NCBI RefSeq assembly: GCF_001676385.1
Contig: NZ_LYVJ01000003.1
Location: 248,001 to 312,000, forward strand
Reading direction: 5' to 3'
DNA from: Stenotrophomonas maltophilia
GTDB lineage: Bacteria; Pseudomonadota; Gammaproteobacteria; Xanthomonadales; Xanthomonadaceae
DNA length: 64,000 nt
In this document: one piece after another, positions 16,179 to 25,870 of the stretch
Numbering within the stretch: position 1 is the stretch's first letter
Layout: each line of letters starts with the position of its first letter
The notes under the pieces: model-generated
What the model saw: the letters and a program-made list of their open reading frames with translations, nothing else
Told to the model about the DNA's origin: nothing
Database searches by the model: none
Position numbers and translations under genes: made by a program

Positions 16179-19100
16179 TCAGCCGTTGTCGCGCAGGAAC
16201 CGTGCCATCGAGGAAACGCCCGGCACGCGCGGTTCAAACTCGCCCGCGACGTCGATGAAGCCGCGCATCACGGCAATCTCGCGCGGGCTGCGGTTCAGGC
16301 TGTCGCGTGCTTCCGGGTCGGCGCCGGCGCGCAACAGGTGCTGCACCAGCAGCGGCAGGCCGTGCAGGGCCGCCAGGTGCAGCGGGCCAAACCCGCGCGG
16401 ATCACGCACGTCCAGGCTCACCCCCTCGTCCAGCAGGCGCTCCACCGCCGCCATCACCACCTGCTCGTCGCAGGCGGTGCCGGGCTCGGCACGCGCGCCC
16501 AGCAACAGCAGCAGCGGCGTGACCGAATCCGCGGCAGGCTGGTCCGGTTCCGCACCGGCCAGCAGCAGGGTATCGAGCAGGGCCAGCAGGCGCGAGCGGT
16601 CGCGGGCACCAAAACCATACAGCGCGGCACAGTGCAACGGGCCCAGCTGCTGCGCGTCTCCCGCCTGCACATCGGCACCCGCAGTGAGCAGGCGCGCGAC
16701 GATGTCCGGCAGGCCCAGCGCCGAGGCCAGCATCAGCACGGTCACCCCGCCGGGCAGGCGGTGTTCCAGCCTGGCACCGGCATCAAGCAGGGCCGAGACG
16801 ATGTCGACCTGGCGCATGCTGACGGCCGCCGACAGCGGAGTCGCGCCACTGGCAGCGGCGTGCTGTGGATCGGCACCCCGCGCCAGCAACAGGTCGGTCA
16901 CGGCCAGATGGCCACCGCCAGCCGCACGCAGCAACGCGGTACAGCCCTGTGCGTCGACCGCATCGACGGCGAATCCCAGATCGATGAGACGGCGCACCGC
17001 ATCGACATCGCCGGCCATCGCAGCGGCCGGCAGGTCGGCTTCGCGCAGGGTGCGGCGCGGCAATGGCCACACCCGCCAGTCAAGCCAGTCGGCCAGGTCA
17101 CGGCGGCCGATCGACAACGCCACGCCCAACGGCGTCTGGCCGTCGGCGGCACGCGCTTCCGGTGATGCGCCGTGCTGCACCAGCAGCTTCAGCGCGCCTT
17201 CGCGGGCCAGCGCAGTGGCCAGGTGCAGCGCAGTCATGCCGTGGCTGTCGCGTGCTTCGCGATCGACACCCGCCTTGAGCAGGGCCTGCTGCAGGCGCAA
17301 CCAGCCCAGGCGGACCGCCAGCGACAGCGGCGGGTCGCCGGCCGGCGAGGCCGCGAACGGGTCCGCGCCACGCTCCAGCAGTTCCAACGCCAGCTGTTCC
17401 AGGCCACGTGCGGCCTGGTCGTGCTGCGCGCAGGCCGCGAGGAAGCGTGCCAGGCCGCCGCGCCCAGCCGGCGACAGGCCACGCTGCAGCATCACCTGCA
17501 GCGTGGGCACCGCGTCGATGCCGCGCGACAGCAGGGCGAACATCGGCGTGTCCGAGCAGGCGTCGCGCACATAGGGATCGGCGCCATGGGCCAGCAGCCA
17601 GTCGACCGCACGTGGCTCCAGCGCCAGTTCCGGGTCGAGCAGCAGCCCGCCCAGTTCTTCCGGCTGGCACAACCGGGCCAGCGCCGCGATGCCTTCGGTG
17701 TTGCCGAAGCCCAGGGCTTCGCGCAGCAGGGTCAACGGCGGGCGATCCGGCAGCAGGCCGCTGGCCGTGGACGCTTCGCCACGGTCGGCCAGGCCATCAC
17801 TGACCGCAGCGGGCAACGGGTAGGTCGGGTCGAGCAGCGCAACGATCGCCCAGCGGCCAGCCTCGGCGGCGTAGTCCACCGCGCGGCGGCCCACCGGATC
17901 GGTGGCGTCGGCGGGAATGCCGAGTTCGACCAGGCGCTTGATCAGCAGTGGCGAAACATCCTCGGCCATCGCAGCCAGCTGCACTGCATTGCGCCCTTCG
18001 CCATCCACGGCGACCAGATCGGGCTTGTGCGGCAGCAGATGTTCGATCACGGCAGCGCGGCCAGCACGCGCCGCTTCCAGCCAGGGCGTACGGCCGAGCG
18101 CATCGCGTGCTTCGAGGTTTGCACCGGCGTTGAGCAGCACGCCGATGATGTCCACGTGGCCGGCCAGCGCCGCCTCATGCAGCGCACTGCGGCGCTGGCG
18201 ATCGCGGGCATCGGCCCGCGCCTTGTGCTTGAGCAGCAGCTGCACGCCGGCCGGATCGTCGTCTTCGGTGGCAGCAGCGGCCAGCAGCACCGGGGTACCC
18301 TCGGCCGGTTCGCTGCGTGCGCCGCGTTCGAGCAGGAAGCGCGCCAGGCGCCAGTTGCCGACCTGGCAAGCCACGGCCAGGGGTGACCATCCCTCGCGGT
18401 TCAGCGCGTCGACTTCGGCCGCAGCATCGCGCAACAGCGCGGCCACGCCGGGGTCGGAGCTGCGCGCTGCATGGTGCAGCGGGGTGTTGCCATCGCTGTC
18501 GGTGGCGCGTGAATCGGCCCCGTTGGCGAGCAGCGTCATCACCGCTTCAGGACGGCCGTGCCAGCTGTCGCGGGTGGCGGCCAGCAGCGGCGTCATGCCC
18601 CGGTGCGGCGCATTCACATCGACGCCGCGCCCGATCAGTTCGCGCAGCAGGCGCAGGTCCGGCAGCACCGCGGCGAGCACCGCCAGGCTGCGCTGGTCAC
18701 GCCAGCCCGGGTCCGGCAGTGCATGCGGATCGGCACCGGCCTGCAGCAGTTGCAGGGCGCGGTCGACGCGGCCATGACGCGCGGCCTCGTACAGCGCCGG
18801 GGTCAGTTCCTGCGGAGCCATCGCCTCCAACGGCGCGGTTTCGGCCGCGGCCGGGTACATCGCTTCGTGCTCGCGGCCGGCCGTGGCCAGCGGGCCCGGA
18901 TGCAGCGATACCAGTGGAGCCGGCACCACCCGTTGCAGCAGCAGGTGCAGCACCGGTGACAGCAACGCCACGCCCAGCACCACCGGCCCATGCACCCCGT
19001 CGGGCAACAGGCCTGGCCAGGCCGGCAGGACCACCAGCGCGGCCAACGCCATCACCAGCGTGGCGACACCGAGGCCGCGCCAGGCAGTCAGGTCGCGCCC

Positions 19101-19517
19101 GGCCAGCGCGTGCCAGTGCCGGGCAAGGCCTCCGTCCAGGCGTTCGACATCATTCCACAACGGCCAGGTGCGCCAGGCCGCCAGCAGGCCGGCACTGACC
19201 AGAACGCTCAGGCCCAGCACCGCCGCCAGGCTGCCGCTGTCACGCAACGCCGCCAGCGGCCAGGCCAGCAGCAACGCCAGCAACAGCGGGGCGACCGCCC
19301 ACAGCGCCAGCAGCGCAGCCAGATCCTGGCGTGCAAGCTCTTTCAGCGGGTGCACCGCACGGGTGCGCCGCCACCACGACACGCCCAGCGCAAATGCGGG
19401 TTGTGAAAGCGCAGCCAGAATGGCCCCTGGCAAGCCACCCACCGCAGCGCTCAATGCCAGCAACAGGCCGACGGCGAAGGCGATCGACACCGCGCGCGGA
19501 CGGGAGGCGTCAGTCAT
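16179..19517 (-). CDS. Large membrane-anchored ankyrin-repeat protein
   Basis: A 1112-residue protein. About 200 N-terminal residues contain several hydrophobic helices ([67 protein letters not shown]). From about 240 to the end, many ankyrin repeats follow with the consensus G.TPL..A, often ..GAD.......G. Examples are [30 protein letters not shown] and [10 protein letters not shown]. The repeats should be a cytosolic protein-binding surface held at the membrane. The partner is unknown. It overlaps the upstream YcgL gene by eight bases, so the two are translationally coupled. Confidence 0.85.
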   Translation of the reverse strand: MTDASRPRAVSIAFAVGLLLALSAAVGGLPGAILAALSQPAFALGVSWWRRTRAVHPLKELARQDLAALLALWAVAPLLLALLLAWPLAALRDSGSLAAVLGLSVLVSAGLLAAWRTWPLWNDVERLDGGLARHWHALAGRDLTAWRGLGVATLVMALAALVVLPAWPGLLPDGVHGPVVLGVALLSPVLHLLLQRVVPAPLVSLHPGPLATAGREHEAMYPAAAETAPLEAMAPQELTPALYEAARHGRVDRALQLLQAGADPHALPDPGWRDQRSLAVLAAVLPDLRLLRELIGRGVDVNAPHRGMTPLLAATRDSWHGRPEAVMTLLANGADSRATDSDGNTPLHHAARSSDPGVAALLRDAAAEVDALNREGWSPLAVACQVGNWRLARFLLERGARSEPAEGTPVLLAAAATEDDDPAGVQLLLKHKARADARDRQRRSALHEAALAGHVDIIGVLLNAGANLEARDALGRTPWLEAARAGRAAVIEHLLPHKPDLVAVDGEGRNAVQLAAMAEDVSPLLIKRLVELGIPADATDPVGRRAVDYAAEAGRWAIVALLDPTYPLPAAVSDGLADRGEASTASGLLPDRPPLTLLREALGFGNTEGIAALARLCQPEELGGLLLDPELALEPRAVDWLLAHGADPYVRDACSDTPMFALLSRGIDAVPTLQVMLQRGLSPAGRGGLARFLAACAQHDQAARGLEQLALELLERGADPFAASPAGDPPLSLAVRLGWLRLQQALLKAGVDREARDSHGMTALHLATALAREGALKLLVQHGASPEARAADGQTPLGVALSIGRRDLADWLDWRVWPLPRRTLREADLPAAAMAGDVDAVRRLIDLGFAVDAVDAQGCTALLRAAGGGHLAVTDLLLARGADPQHAAASGATPLSAAVSMRQVDIVSALLDAGARLEHRLPGGVTVLMLASALGLPDIVARLLTAGADVQAGDAQQLGPLHCAALYGFGARDRSRLLALLDTLLLAGAEPDQPAADSVTPLLLLLGARAEPGTACDEQVVMAAVERLLDEGVSLDVRDPRGFGPLHLAALHGLPLLVQHLLRAGADPEARDSLNRSPREIAVMRGFIDVAGEFEPRVPGVSSMARFLRDNG

Positions 19518-19770
19518 AGTGCCGCGGCATCAGGCTGGCCACCGACGGTGGCACCTGCAGGTAGAAACCGCGCTCGCTCATTTCGCTGCGGACCTTTTCG
19601 GGATCGGCCTGGGCCAGGCGGCGCTGGGCATCCAGGGCCACGTCCAGGACGAAAGTGAGCCTCCCCAGCGAAGCAAGCAGCGGTGCAGGCAGCACGCTGA
19701 AATCATCGCGTCGGGGAACGTAGACGTAGGTGTCCGGCTTGAGTTGGCTTTTATAGACGTAGGCGTGCAT
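19510..19770 (-). CDS. ycgL: YcgL-domain protein
   Basis: An 86-residue cytosolic protein matching the YcgL family throughout: Y.S....TY.YV....DFS.LP at the start, LDA.R.LA..D...V in the middle, and GFYLQVPP near the end. The biochemical role of the family is not established. It overlaps the ankyrin-repeat gene. Confidence 0.85.
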   Translation of the reverse strand: MHAYVYKSQLKPDTYVYVPRRDDFSVLPAPLLASLGRLTFVLDVALDAQRRLAQADPEKVRSEMSERGFYLQVPPSVASLMPRHYD

Positions 19771-19930
19771 GTCCGCGGGACGATAACCCGGGAAGAGCCA
19801 TGATTGTGTCGGAAAGCCGACACCGGGGAAAGCCGTCAGCCGACGATGGCAGCGTGATCGACGGCGTTTCCCGGGTGGGGTTCAGCATTGTGGCGGCGGC
19901 GTTCAGCCAGCGCCGCCGCCGCGCGGGCGC

Positions 19931-20371
19931 TTACCTGACCTTGGCGTAGGTGCCCTTCAGCGCAACGCCAGCCAGGATGGTACCGGCGTAGCATTCGTAG
20001 TTGGTGCTGCTCCTGAACTCGTTCTTCTTGTAGTAGCTGACGATGTCGACCACGGCGTTGGCGCCGCGCGACTTGGCGCCGTCCTGCAGGGCACGCAACG
20101 CCGACAGGGCCACCCAACGGCAGGCTTCGGCGTCGCTCTTGTTGGCGGCGTTGGTCTTCTTGTTGGTCACGTCTTCGCCCAGGCGCTGCTGCACGCTGAC
20201 CGGCTGGCCGGCCAGGTAGAAGCGCACGCTGCCGTCGATGCCGGCCTCGCGGGCCGCCTGCGAATTGACCAGTTCCTGCAGGGACTGCTCGACGCGGGTC
20301 TCGCGGGCAGAGGCGGTGGAGGCCAGGGCCAGCAGCGCGGTGGCAGTGGCGATCATCAGGGTACGGCGCAT
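19931..20371 (-). CDS. Secreted small protein, YbjQ-like; end of the aryl-polyene operon
   Basis: A 146-residue protein with a signal peptide (MRRTLMIATATALLALASTASA, cut before RET). The mature part ends with a segment (SRGANAVVDIVSYYKK, later GTILAGVALKGTYAKV) resembling the YbjQ-type heavy-metal-associated fold; such proteins are often misnamed excinuclease subunits. AGGAGA precedes ATG 20371; a longer frame from 20425 has no such site. It lies 50 bp after the last ketosynthase gene in the same direction, so it may belong to the pigment operon. Its function there is unknown. Confidence 0.65.
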   Translation of the reverse strand: MRRTLMIATATALLALASTASARETRVEQSLQELVNSQAAREAGIDGSVRFYLAGQPVSVQQRLGEDVTNKKTNAANKSDAEACRWVALSALRALQDGAKSRGANAVVDIVSYYKKNEFRSSTNYECYAGTILAGVALKGTYAKVR

Positions 20372-20421
20372 GGGGAACTTCTCCTTGTCGAGGGTGCAGG
20401 TGGGTTGTGTGAAGCGGTGGA

Positions 20422-21660
20422 TCACTCGCGCCAGCGGCGGAACACCAGTGAGGTGTTGATGCCACCGAAGGCGAAGTTGTTGCTCATCACGTACTCGGCC
20501 TGCAGGTCGCGGCCCTGGCCCGTGATGAAGTCCAGCTGGCCGCAGCGCGGGTCGACCTCGGCCAGGTTGAGGGTGGGTGCGAACCAGCCGGCGCGCATCA
20601 TCTCGATGCTCAGCCAGGCCTCGAACGCGCCGCAGGCGCCCAGCATGTGGCCGACGTAGCTCTTCAGCGAGCTGATCGGCACGCGGTTGCCGAACACCTG
20701 CGCGGTGGCCTGGGTCTCGGCAATGTCGCCGTGGTCGGTGGCGGTGCCGTGGGCGTTGACGTAGTCGATCTGCGCCGGGGCCAGGCCGGCATCCTCCAGC
20801 GCCAGGCGCATGGCCTGCGCCATGGTATCCGCGCTGGGCTGGGTGACGTGCTGGCCGTCGCTGTTGGTGCCATAGCCGACCACCTCGGCGAGGATGGTGG
20901 CACCGCGCGCCTGTGCGTGCTCCAGGTCCTCCAGGATCAGCGTGCAGGCCCCTTCGCCCAGCACCAGGCCGTCACGGCCGGCGTCGAACGGGCGCGGGGT
21001 GGTCTGCGGCGCATCGTTGCGCACGCTGGTGGCGAACAGGGTGTCGAACACCGCCGCAGCGGTGGCGTCGAGCTGCTCGGCACCGCCGGCCACCATCACG
21101 GTCTGCTTGCCGCTGCGGATCGCTTCATAGGCCGCGCCCACGCCCTGGCTGCCCGATGTGCAGGCACTGGACGTGGTATAGACGCGCCCGGACAGGCCGA
21201 AGAACACGCCGATATTGACCGGCGCGGTATGGCTCATCATCTTCAGGTAGGTGGTGGCGCTGATGCCGTCGGTGGTGAACTCGTTGAGCATGCGCCCGAA
21301 CTCGCCGGTGGCCTCGTGGCTGCCGGACGAGGAGCCGTAGGCCACGCCGGTACGGCCGCTGCGCAGCACCGGATGCTCGTGCAGGCCGGCGTCGCGCAGC
21401 GCCACCTCGGTGGCGCGCACCGACATGATCGCGACCTTGCCCATCGAGCGGGTGGTCTTGCGGTTGTAGTTCGGTGGCAGCTCGAAGTCCTGCGCCGGTG
21501 CGGCCAGCTTGGTGTTCAGCCCGGCATAGACATCCCACTCGGGCATCGCGCGCACCGCATTGCGGCAACTGCGCAGGTGCGCCTCGATGGTCGGCCAGTC
21601 GTGGCCGAGCGGGCTGATGGCGGCGGCGCCGGTGACCACCACGCGACGATCGGCGGCCAT
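20422..21660 (-). CDS. Beta-ketoacyl-ACP synthase (ApeR-like)
   Basis: A 412-residue FabF-type ketosynthase. The Cys-His-His triad is visible: Cys in SSACTSGSQG, His in NAHGTATDHGD and His in YVGHMLGACGAFE. It should extend or prime the polyene chain on an acyl carrier protein. Its start codon shares one base with the stop of the reductase gene before it, so the two are coupled. By position it equals the last ketosynthase of the E. coli aryl-polyene cluster (recalled naming). Confidence 0.88.
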   Translation of the reverse strand: MAADRRVVVTGAAAISPLGHDWPTIEAHLRSCRNAVRAMPEWDVYAGLNTKLAAPAQDFELPPNYNRKTTRSMGKVAIMSVRATEVALRDAGLHEHPVLRSGRTGVAYGSSSGSHEATGEFGRMLNEFTTDGISATTYLKMMSHTAPVNIGVFFGLSGRVYTTSSACTSGSQGVGAAYEAIRSGKQTVMVAGGAEQLDATAAAVFDTLFATSVRNDAPQTTPRPFDAGRDGLVLGEGACTLILEDLEHAQARGATILAEVVGYGTNSDGQHVTQPSADTMAQAMRLALEDAGLAPAQIDYVNAHGTATDHGDIAETQATAQVFGNRVPISSLKSYVGHMLGACGAFEAWLSIEMMRAGWFAPTLNLAEVDPRCGQLDFITGQGRDLQAEYVMSNNFAFGGINTSLVFRRWRE

Positions 21661-22391
21661 CAGAGCATGCCCCCATTCACCGAGATCACCTGGCGGGTGA
21701 TGTAGCCGGCCGGTTCGGACAGCAGGAACGCCACCGTGGCCGCCACTTCGTCGGGACGGCCGACACGGCCGGCGGGAATCAGCTTGAGTGCGTGTTCAAC
21801 CACTTCGTCGTTGAGCATTTCGGTCTCGATCAGGCCCGGGGCCACGCAGTTGACGGTGATCTGGCGGCTGGCCAGTTCCAGCGCCAGCGCCTTGGTGGCA
21901 CCGATGATGCCGGCCTTGGCAGCACTGTAGTTGACCTGGCCGCGGTTGCCGGCCAGCCCGGATACCGACGACAGGGTGACGATGCGCCCCGGCCTGCGCC
22001 GCCGCACCATCGGCATGATCAGCGGATGCAGCACGTTGTAGAAGCCATCCAGGTTGGTGTGGATGACCTGGTCCCAATCGTCCGCTGACAGCGCCGGGAA
22101 GGCACCATCACGGGCGATGCCGGCATTGCAGACCACGCCGTAATACGCGCCATGCGCCTCGACATCGGCCTCCAGCACGGCGCGTGCCTGCTCGCGGTCA
22201 GCCACGTCGAACATCAGCACGCGGGCCTGCTGGCCCAGTGCGTGGATCTCGGCCATCACGGCCTGTGCCTCTTCCAGGCGGCTGCGGCAATGCACCACCA
22301 CGTCGAAGCCATCGCGCGCGATGCGCAGCGCAATGGCCCGGCCGATGCCCCGGCTGGCGCCGGTCACCAGCACGCTTCGATTCCCTGTCAT
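21660..22391 (-). CDS. 3-ketoacyl-ACP reductase, FabG-like (ApeQ-like)
   Basis: A 243-residue short-chain dehydrogenase. The cofactor motif TGASRGIGRA, the NAG segment CNAGIARDG, Ser in SSVSG, and YSAAK (Tyr/Lys) give a complete catalytic set; the VNGGML end is typical. It should reduce the beta-keto group in each round of polyene extension; two dehydratases in the operon would then create the conjugated double bonds. It overlaps its upstream neighbour by four bases. ATG 22391 is preferred over an in-frame ATG at 22460. Confidence 0.9.
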   Translation of the reverse strand: MTGNRSVLVTGASRGIGRAIALRIARDGFDVVVHCRSRLEEAQAVMAEIHALGQQARVLMFDVADREQARAVLEADVEAHGAYYGVVCNAGIARDGAFPALSADDWDQVIHTNLDGFYNVLHPLIMPMVRRRRPGRIVTLSSVSGLAGNRGQVNYSAAKAGIIGATKALALELASRQITVNCVAPGLIETEMLNDEVVEHALKLIPAGRVGRPDEVAATVAFLLSEPAGYITRQVISVNGGML

Positions 22392-22843
22392 GCCTGTCCA
22401 CTCTCCAGATAGGCCATCGCGTCGGCCGGTTCGAACACCGACACGTTGGCTGTCGCCCATTCTTCATCACCTGCCAGGATGCGGCAGGCGAACATCCCCA
22501 ATCCATTGTCACCCAACAGCTCGCAGCGCGCCTGTACGCGCAGCCGCGACCCGCTGGGGAAGCTGCTGCGCGGGCTGCTGTAGCGGCGGCTGCCAAGCAG
22601 GAAGCCCAGCTGCGGCGGCCGGCCGGCCGTGCGCGCGCGGCAACCGGCCCAGGCCGCGATGGCCTGTGCCATGTATTCGATGCCGACCCAGGCGGGCACG
22701 CCGCCATCTTCCACGAACAGCCCGGCCCCGGGCACCACCAGTTCGGCTTCGATGGTGTCCTGGTCCCAGTGCGTGATGCGCTCCAGCAGGCACATGTCCT
22801 GGCGGTGCGGCACCACGTCTTCGATCGCGTACAGCGTATTCAT
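22388..22843 (-). CDS. 3-hydroxyacyl-ACP dehydratase, hotdog fold (ApeP-like)
   Basis: A 151-residue single-domain hotdog protein. MNTLYAIEDVVPHRQDMCLLERI carries the FabA/FabZ-like PHR segment with the likely catalytic His, and WVGIEYMAQAIAAWAG is the central helix. It should remove water from the 3-hydroxyacyl intermediate. A second dehydratase-like domain is fused to the ligase at 32505-34202. It overlaps both neighbours by four bases. Confidence 0.85.
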   Translation of the reverse strand: MNTLYAIEDVVPHRQDMCLLERITHWDQDTIEAELVVPGAGLFVEDGGVPAWVGIEYMAQAIAAWAGCRARTAGRPPQLGFLLGSRRYSSPRSSFPSGSRLRVQARCELLGDNGLGMFACRILAGDEEWATANVSVFEPADAMAYLESGQA

Positions 22844-24024
22844 CGGCGCTCCAGTGCCAGCACGGCATTGCTGCCGCCGAACGCGAACGAATTGCTCAGC
22901 ACCCGTTGCGGCGGCTGCGCCATGCGGGTGCCCGGCGCCACCAGCGGCAGTACCGGCAGCGCCGGGTCGGCGATGCCGTCCCACCAGTGCGGCGGCAATT
23001 GCTGCTGCGGGTTTTCGGCCAGCAGGATCCAGCACAGCGCCGCTTCGATCGCTCCCGAAGCGCCCAGCGTGTGGCCGGTCAATGGCTTGGTCGAACTGGC
23101 CGGCACGCCGTTGCCCAGCACCTGCGCGACCGCCAGGCCTTCCATCGCGTCGTTGTGGCCGGTGGCGGTGCCATGCAGGTTCACATAATCCACCTCGCCG
23201 GGTCGCCAGCCGGCGCGCTGCAAGGCCTGCTGCATTGCATCGATGGCCCCCAGGCCCTGCGGGTCGGGCGCCGACATGTGATGGGCGTCGGCCGATTCGC
23301 CCCAACCGGCCAGGCACACCGGGCCGGGTTCACGGGTGAGCAGGAACAGTGCGGCGCCCTCGCCGATGTTGATGCCGGCGCGGTGCTGCGAGAACGGATT
23401 GCAACGCAGGGCCGACACCGATTCCAGCGCGCTGAAGCCGGCCACGGTGAAGCGGCACAGCGAATCGGCGCCGCCGGCGATCACCGCATCGACAATGCCG
23501 GCGCGCAGCATGCGCGCGGCCGACATCAGTGCCTTGGCACTGGACGAGCAGGCAGTGGACAGGGTCCACGCGGGTCCCTGCGCGCCACTGCGATGGCGCA
23601 CGAACTGCGCGGCCGTTCCCATTTCCTGCTGCGCGTAATCGAACCCGGGCGGCCACTGGCCCTGTTCGGCGTGGGCACGCAGTGCCTGCTCGGATTCGCC
23701 GATGCCCGAGGTGCTGGTCCCCAGCACCACCGCCACGCGTTCAGCGCCATGGCGGGCAATGGCTGCACTCACCGCCGGGGCGATCTGCGCGAGTGCCACG
23801 TCCAACAGAGCGTTGTTGCGCCCACGCAGGGCCACCGGCAGGTCATCCAGCGTGGGCAGCGGCGTGCGCACTTCGCCCAGGGCCAAGGTGCGCCCCGGCA
23901 GCAGGCTGTCGTTGTCGCTGAGCCCGCCCGGCGCATCGGCGAACAGCGCCGACGCTACTGCGGCACGGCCATCGCCCAGTGCGCAGACCACGCCCATGTC
24001 GTTCAGGTAGATCGGTGCACTCAT
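22840..24024 (-). CDS. Beta-ketoacyl-ACP synthase (ApeO-like)
   Basis: A 394-residue ketosynthase with the active-site Cys in LSTACSSSAKAL and the two His in NLHGTATGHND and LTGHTLGASG. In the E. coli aryl-polyene system the equivalent ketosynthase pairs with the chain-length-factor-like protein; here that partner would be the product of 36075-36818. ATG 24024 overlaps the lipoprotein gene by four bases; the frame is open farther upstream, but that part is not family-like. Confidence 0.88.
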   Translation of the reverse strand: MSAPIYLNDMGVVCALGDGRAAVASALFADAPGGLSDNDSLLPGRTLALGEVRTPLPTLDDLPVALRGRNNALLDVALAQIAPAVSAAIARHGAERVAVVLGTSTSGIGESEQALRAHAEQGQWPPGFDYAQQEMGTAAQFVRHRSGAQGPAWTLSTACSSSAKALMSAARMLRAGIVDAVIAGGADSLCRFTVAGFSALESVSALRCNPFSQHRAGINIGEGAALFLLTREPGPVCLAGWGESADAHHMSAPDPQGLGAIDAMQQALQRAGWRPGEVDYVNLHGTATGHNDAMEGLAVAQVLGNGVPASSTKPLTGHTLGASGAIEAALCWILLAENPQQQLPPHWWDGIADPALPVLPLVAPGTRMAQPPQRVLSNSFAFGGSNAVLALERR

Positions 24025-24578
24025 CGGTCCGGCCCGGCCATGTCGATCGAGTCGATGCGCAGCGCATAGCCTTCGGCGCGGTTGTCCAGCTGCACGCTGC
24101 CATCGTCCAGGCGCCGCAGCTGCAGCCACACCGTGCCAGCGCGCGACAGGCTGCGCTGCTGGCCGTCATCACTGACCTGCCAGCCGGCCGGCAGCGCGGC
24201 GGCAATGGCCGAGGTCGGCCACAGCGCGAACTGCAGGTCATCCAGCACGCGTTCGGCGCGCACTTGCGGCGGCAGCCATGGCGCGCGCTGCTGGGTCAGC
24301 TGCTGGCCGTCCCATTGCAGGCGCACGCCGGTCTGGCCCATCGCCTGCACCGCCAGCTGAACCTGCTGCGCATCGGCCTCCAGCAGTGCGTCGAGGTCGC
24401 GCTCATGCGTGCCGAAGCGGAAATGCAGCTGCTGCTGCAGCGCCAGCGGCGCCGGCAGGCTGGCCGGTGACAGGCGCAGCGGCGGCAGTTCCACCAACGG
24501 CTTCGGCATGCGGCCGGCACAGGCAGCCAGCAGCAGGCACAGCAGCAGCGCAGGCGCATGGGCAATCAGGCGCCGCAC
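24021..24578 (-). CDS. DUF3261 lipoprotein (ApeN-like)
   Basis: A 185-residue predicted outer-membrane lipoprotein: signal helix LLLCLLLAAC with the lipobox Cys at 20, then CAGRMPKPLVELPPL. The body matches the DUF3261 layout found in aryl-polyene clusters. It probably helps place the pigment in the outer membrane together with the LolA-like protein and the MMPL exporter. It overlaps the flavoprotein gene by 13 bases. Confidence 0.8.
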   Translation of the reverse strand: MRRLIAHAPALLLCLLLAACAGRMPKPLVELPPLRLSPASLPAPLALQQQLHFRFGTHERDLDALLEADAQQVQLAVQAMGQTGVRLQWDGQQLTQQRAPWLPPQVRAERVLDDLQFALWPTSAIAAALPAGWQVSDDGQQRSLSRAGTVWLQLRRLDDGSVQLDNRAEGYALRIDSIDMAGPDR

Positions 24579-25816
24579 AGCTGCTCCAGCACGCGCATGC
24601 GGCGGCCGCTGTCGTCGGCCACGTAGGGGTTGTTGGTGTCCCAGGCGTAACCGGCCAGGATGGAACTGATCATGTCGCGGACTTCCGGCTGCTGCTGGGG
24701 ATGGTAGATGATCTTCTGGAAGCCGCCTTCGTACCAGCTTTCGACGAAGCGGCGGAAGGTCTTCACGCCGGCGCGCAGCGGAATCGAGAACTCGGCCTCC
24801 CAGTCGACCGCTTCACCCGCGTAACGGCGCTTGAGGCATTCGCTGGCCAGCTGCGCGGACTTGAATGCAATGGTGACGCCGGATGAGAACACCGGATCGA
24901 GGAACTCGCCGGCGTTGCCCAGCAGGGCATAGCCGGGACCCCACAGCGAACGGACGTTGGCCGAATAGCCGGTGATGCGCCGCACCGGCAGCACCGCCCA
25001 TTCGGCGTTGGCCAGCAACCGGGTCAAGTTGGGGTCCTCGCCGACGATGGCCTGCAGCTTCTGCAGGTCGTCGCCCTCATAGCGTTCGAAGAATAACGGC
25101 TCGGCAACCACGCCCAGCGAGCAGCAGCCGTTGGAGAACGGGATCGTCCAGTACCAGACGTCGATGTGTTCGGGGTGGGTGGTGATCAGGATCTTGTTGC
25201 GGTCGAAGTCCGCCTCGGCCGGGATGTTGTCGCGCACGTGGCAGAAGATCGCCCCGCGCACCGGGAAGTTGGATGGTGACTCCAGGTCCAGCAGGCGCGG
25301 CAGCAGCCGCGCGAAGCCCGAAGCGTCGAGGATGAAATCGGCCTCGATGCGGTATTCGCTGCCATCCGGGCGGCGCACCGTCACCGCCGGCTGCTCGCCC
25401 GGCTCGACCGCAAGCACTTCATCACCGAAACGCAGCGTGGTACCCATGCGTTCGGCACCCCGGGCCAGCACATTGTCGAAGTCGGCGCGCTGCACCTGGT
25501 AGGTGGTGCCCCAGCCCGGCGAGAACTTCTTCCGGAAATCAAACGCGGTGCGGGCGTTGCCATGCACGAACGCGGCGCCGTTCTTGTACTGGAACCTGGC
25601 TTCGACCACATCCTGCAGCAGGCCGGCGGCTTCGATGTACTCCATGCTTTGCGGCAGCAGGCTTTCGCCGATGGAGAAGCGCGGGAACGCCTGGCGCTCC
25701 AGCATCAGCACCTGGCGGCCCTGCTGGCGCAGCATCGCCGCGGCCACGGAGCCGGCAGGGCCGGCGCCGATGATCAGGATCTCGGTACGTTCGACAGCAT
25801 CCACAGCAGTATTCAT
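24566..25816 (-). CDS. FAD-dependent halogenase-like oxidoreductase
   Basis: A 416-residue flavoprotein. The FAD motif GAGPAG lies at 17-22, and the second FAD segment GYALLGNAGEFLDPVFSSG lies near 300. The flavin-halogenase signature WxWxIP is present as WYWTIP at 221-226, and Lys78 in QYKNGAAF sits where the catalytic Lys of such halogenases is expected. Xanthomonadins are brominated aryl polyenes, so halogenation of the aryl head is a reasonable inference; a non-halogenating oxidoreductase cannot be excluded. It is an addition relative to the E. coli aryl-polyene cluster. Confidence 0.8.
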   Translation of the reverse strand: MNTAVDAVERTEILIIGAGPAGSVAAAMLRQQGRQVLMLERQAFPRFSIGESLLPQSMEYIEAAGLLQDVVEARFQYKNGAAFVHGNARTAFDFRKKFSPGWGTTYQVQRADFDNVLARGAERMGTTLRFGDEVLAVEPGEQPAVTVRRPDGSEYRIEADFILDASGFARLLPRLLDLESPSNFPVRGAIFCHVRDNIPAEADFDRNKILITTHPEHIDVWYWTIPFSNGCCSLGVVAEPLFFERYEGDDLQKLQAIVGEDPNLTRLLANAEWAVLPVRRITGYSANVRSLWGPGYALLGNAGEFLDPVFSSGVTIAFKSAQLASECLKRRYAGEAVDWEAEFSIPLRAGVKTFRRFVESWYEGGFQKIIYHPQQQPEVRDMISSILAGYAWDTNNPYVADDSGRRMRVLEQLCGA

Positions 25817-25870
25817 CGGTGCGTCCTTGTTGCTCGATCAAGTGGAAGAAGGAAAGTGGGAAAACAGGGG

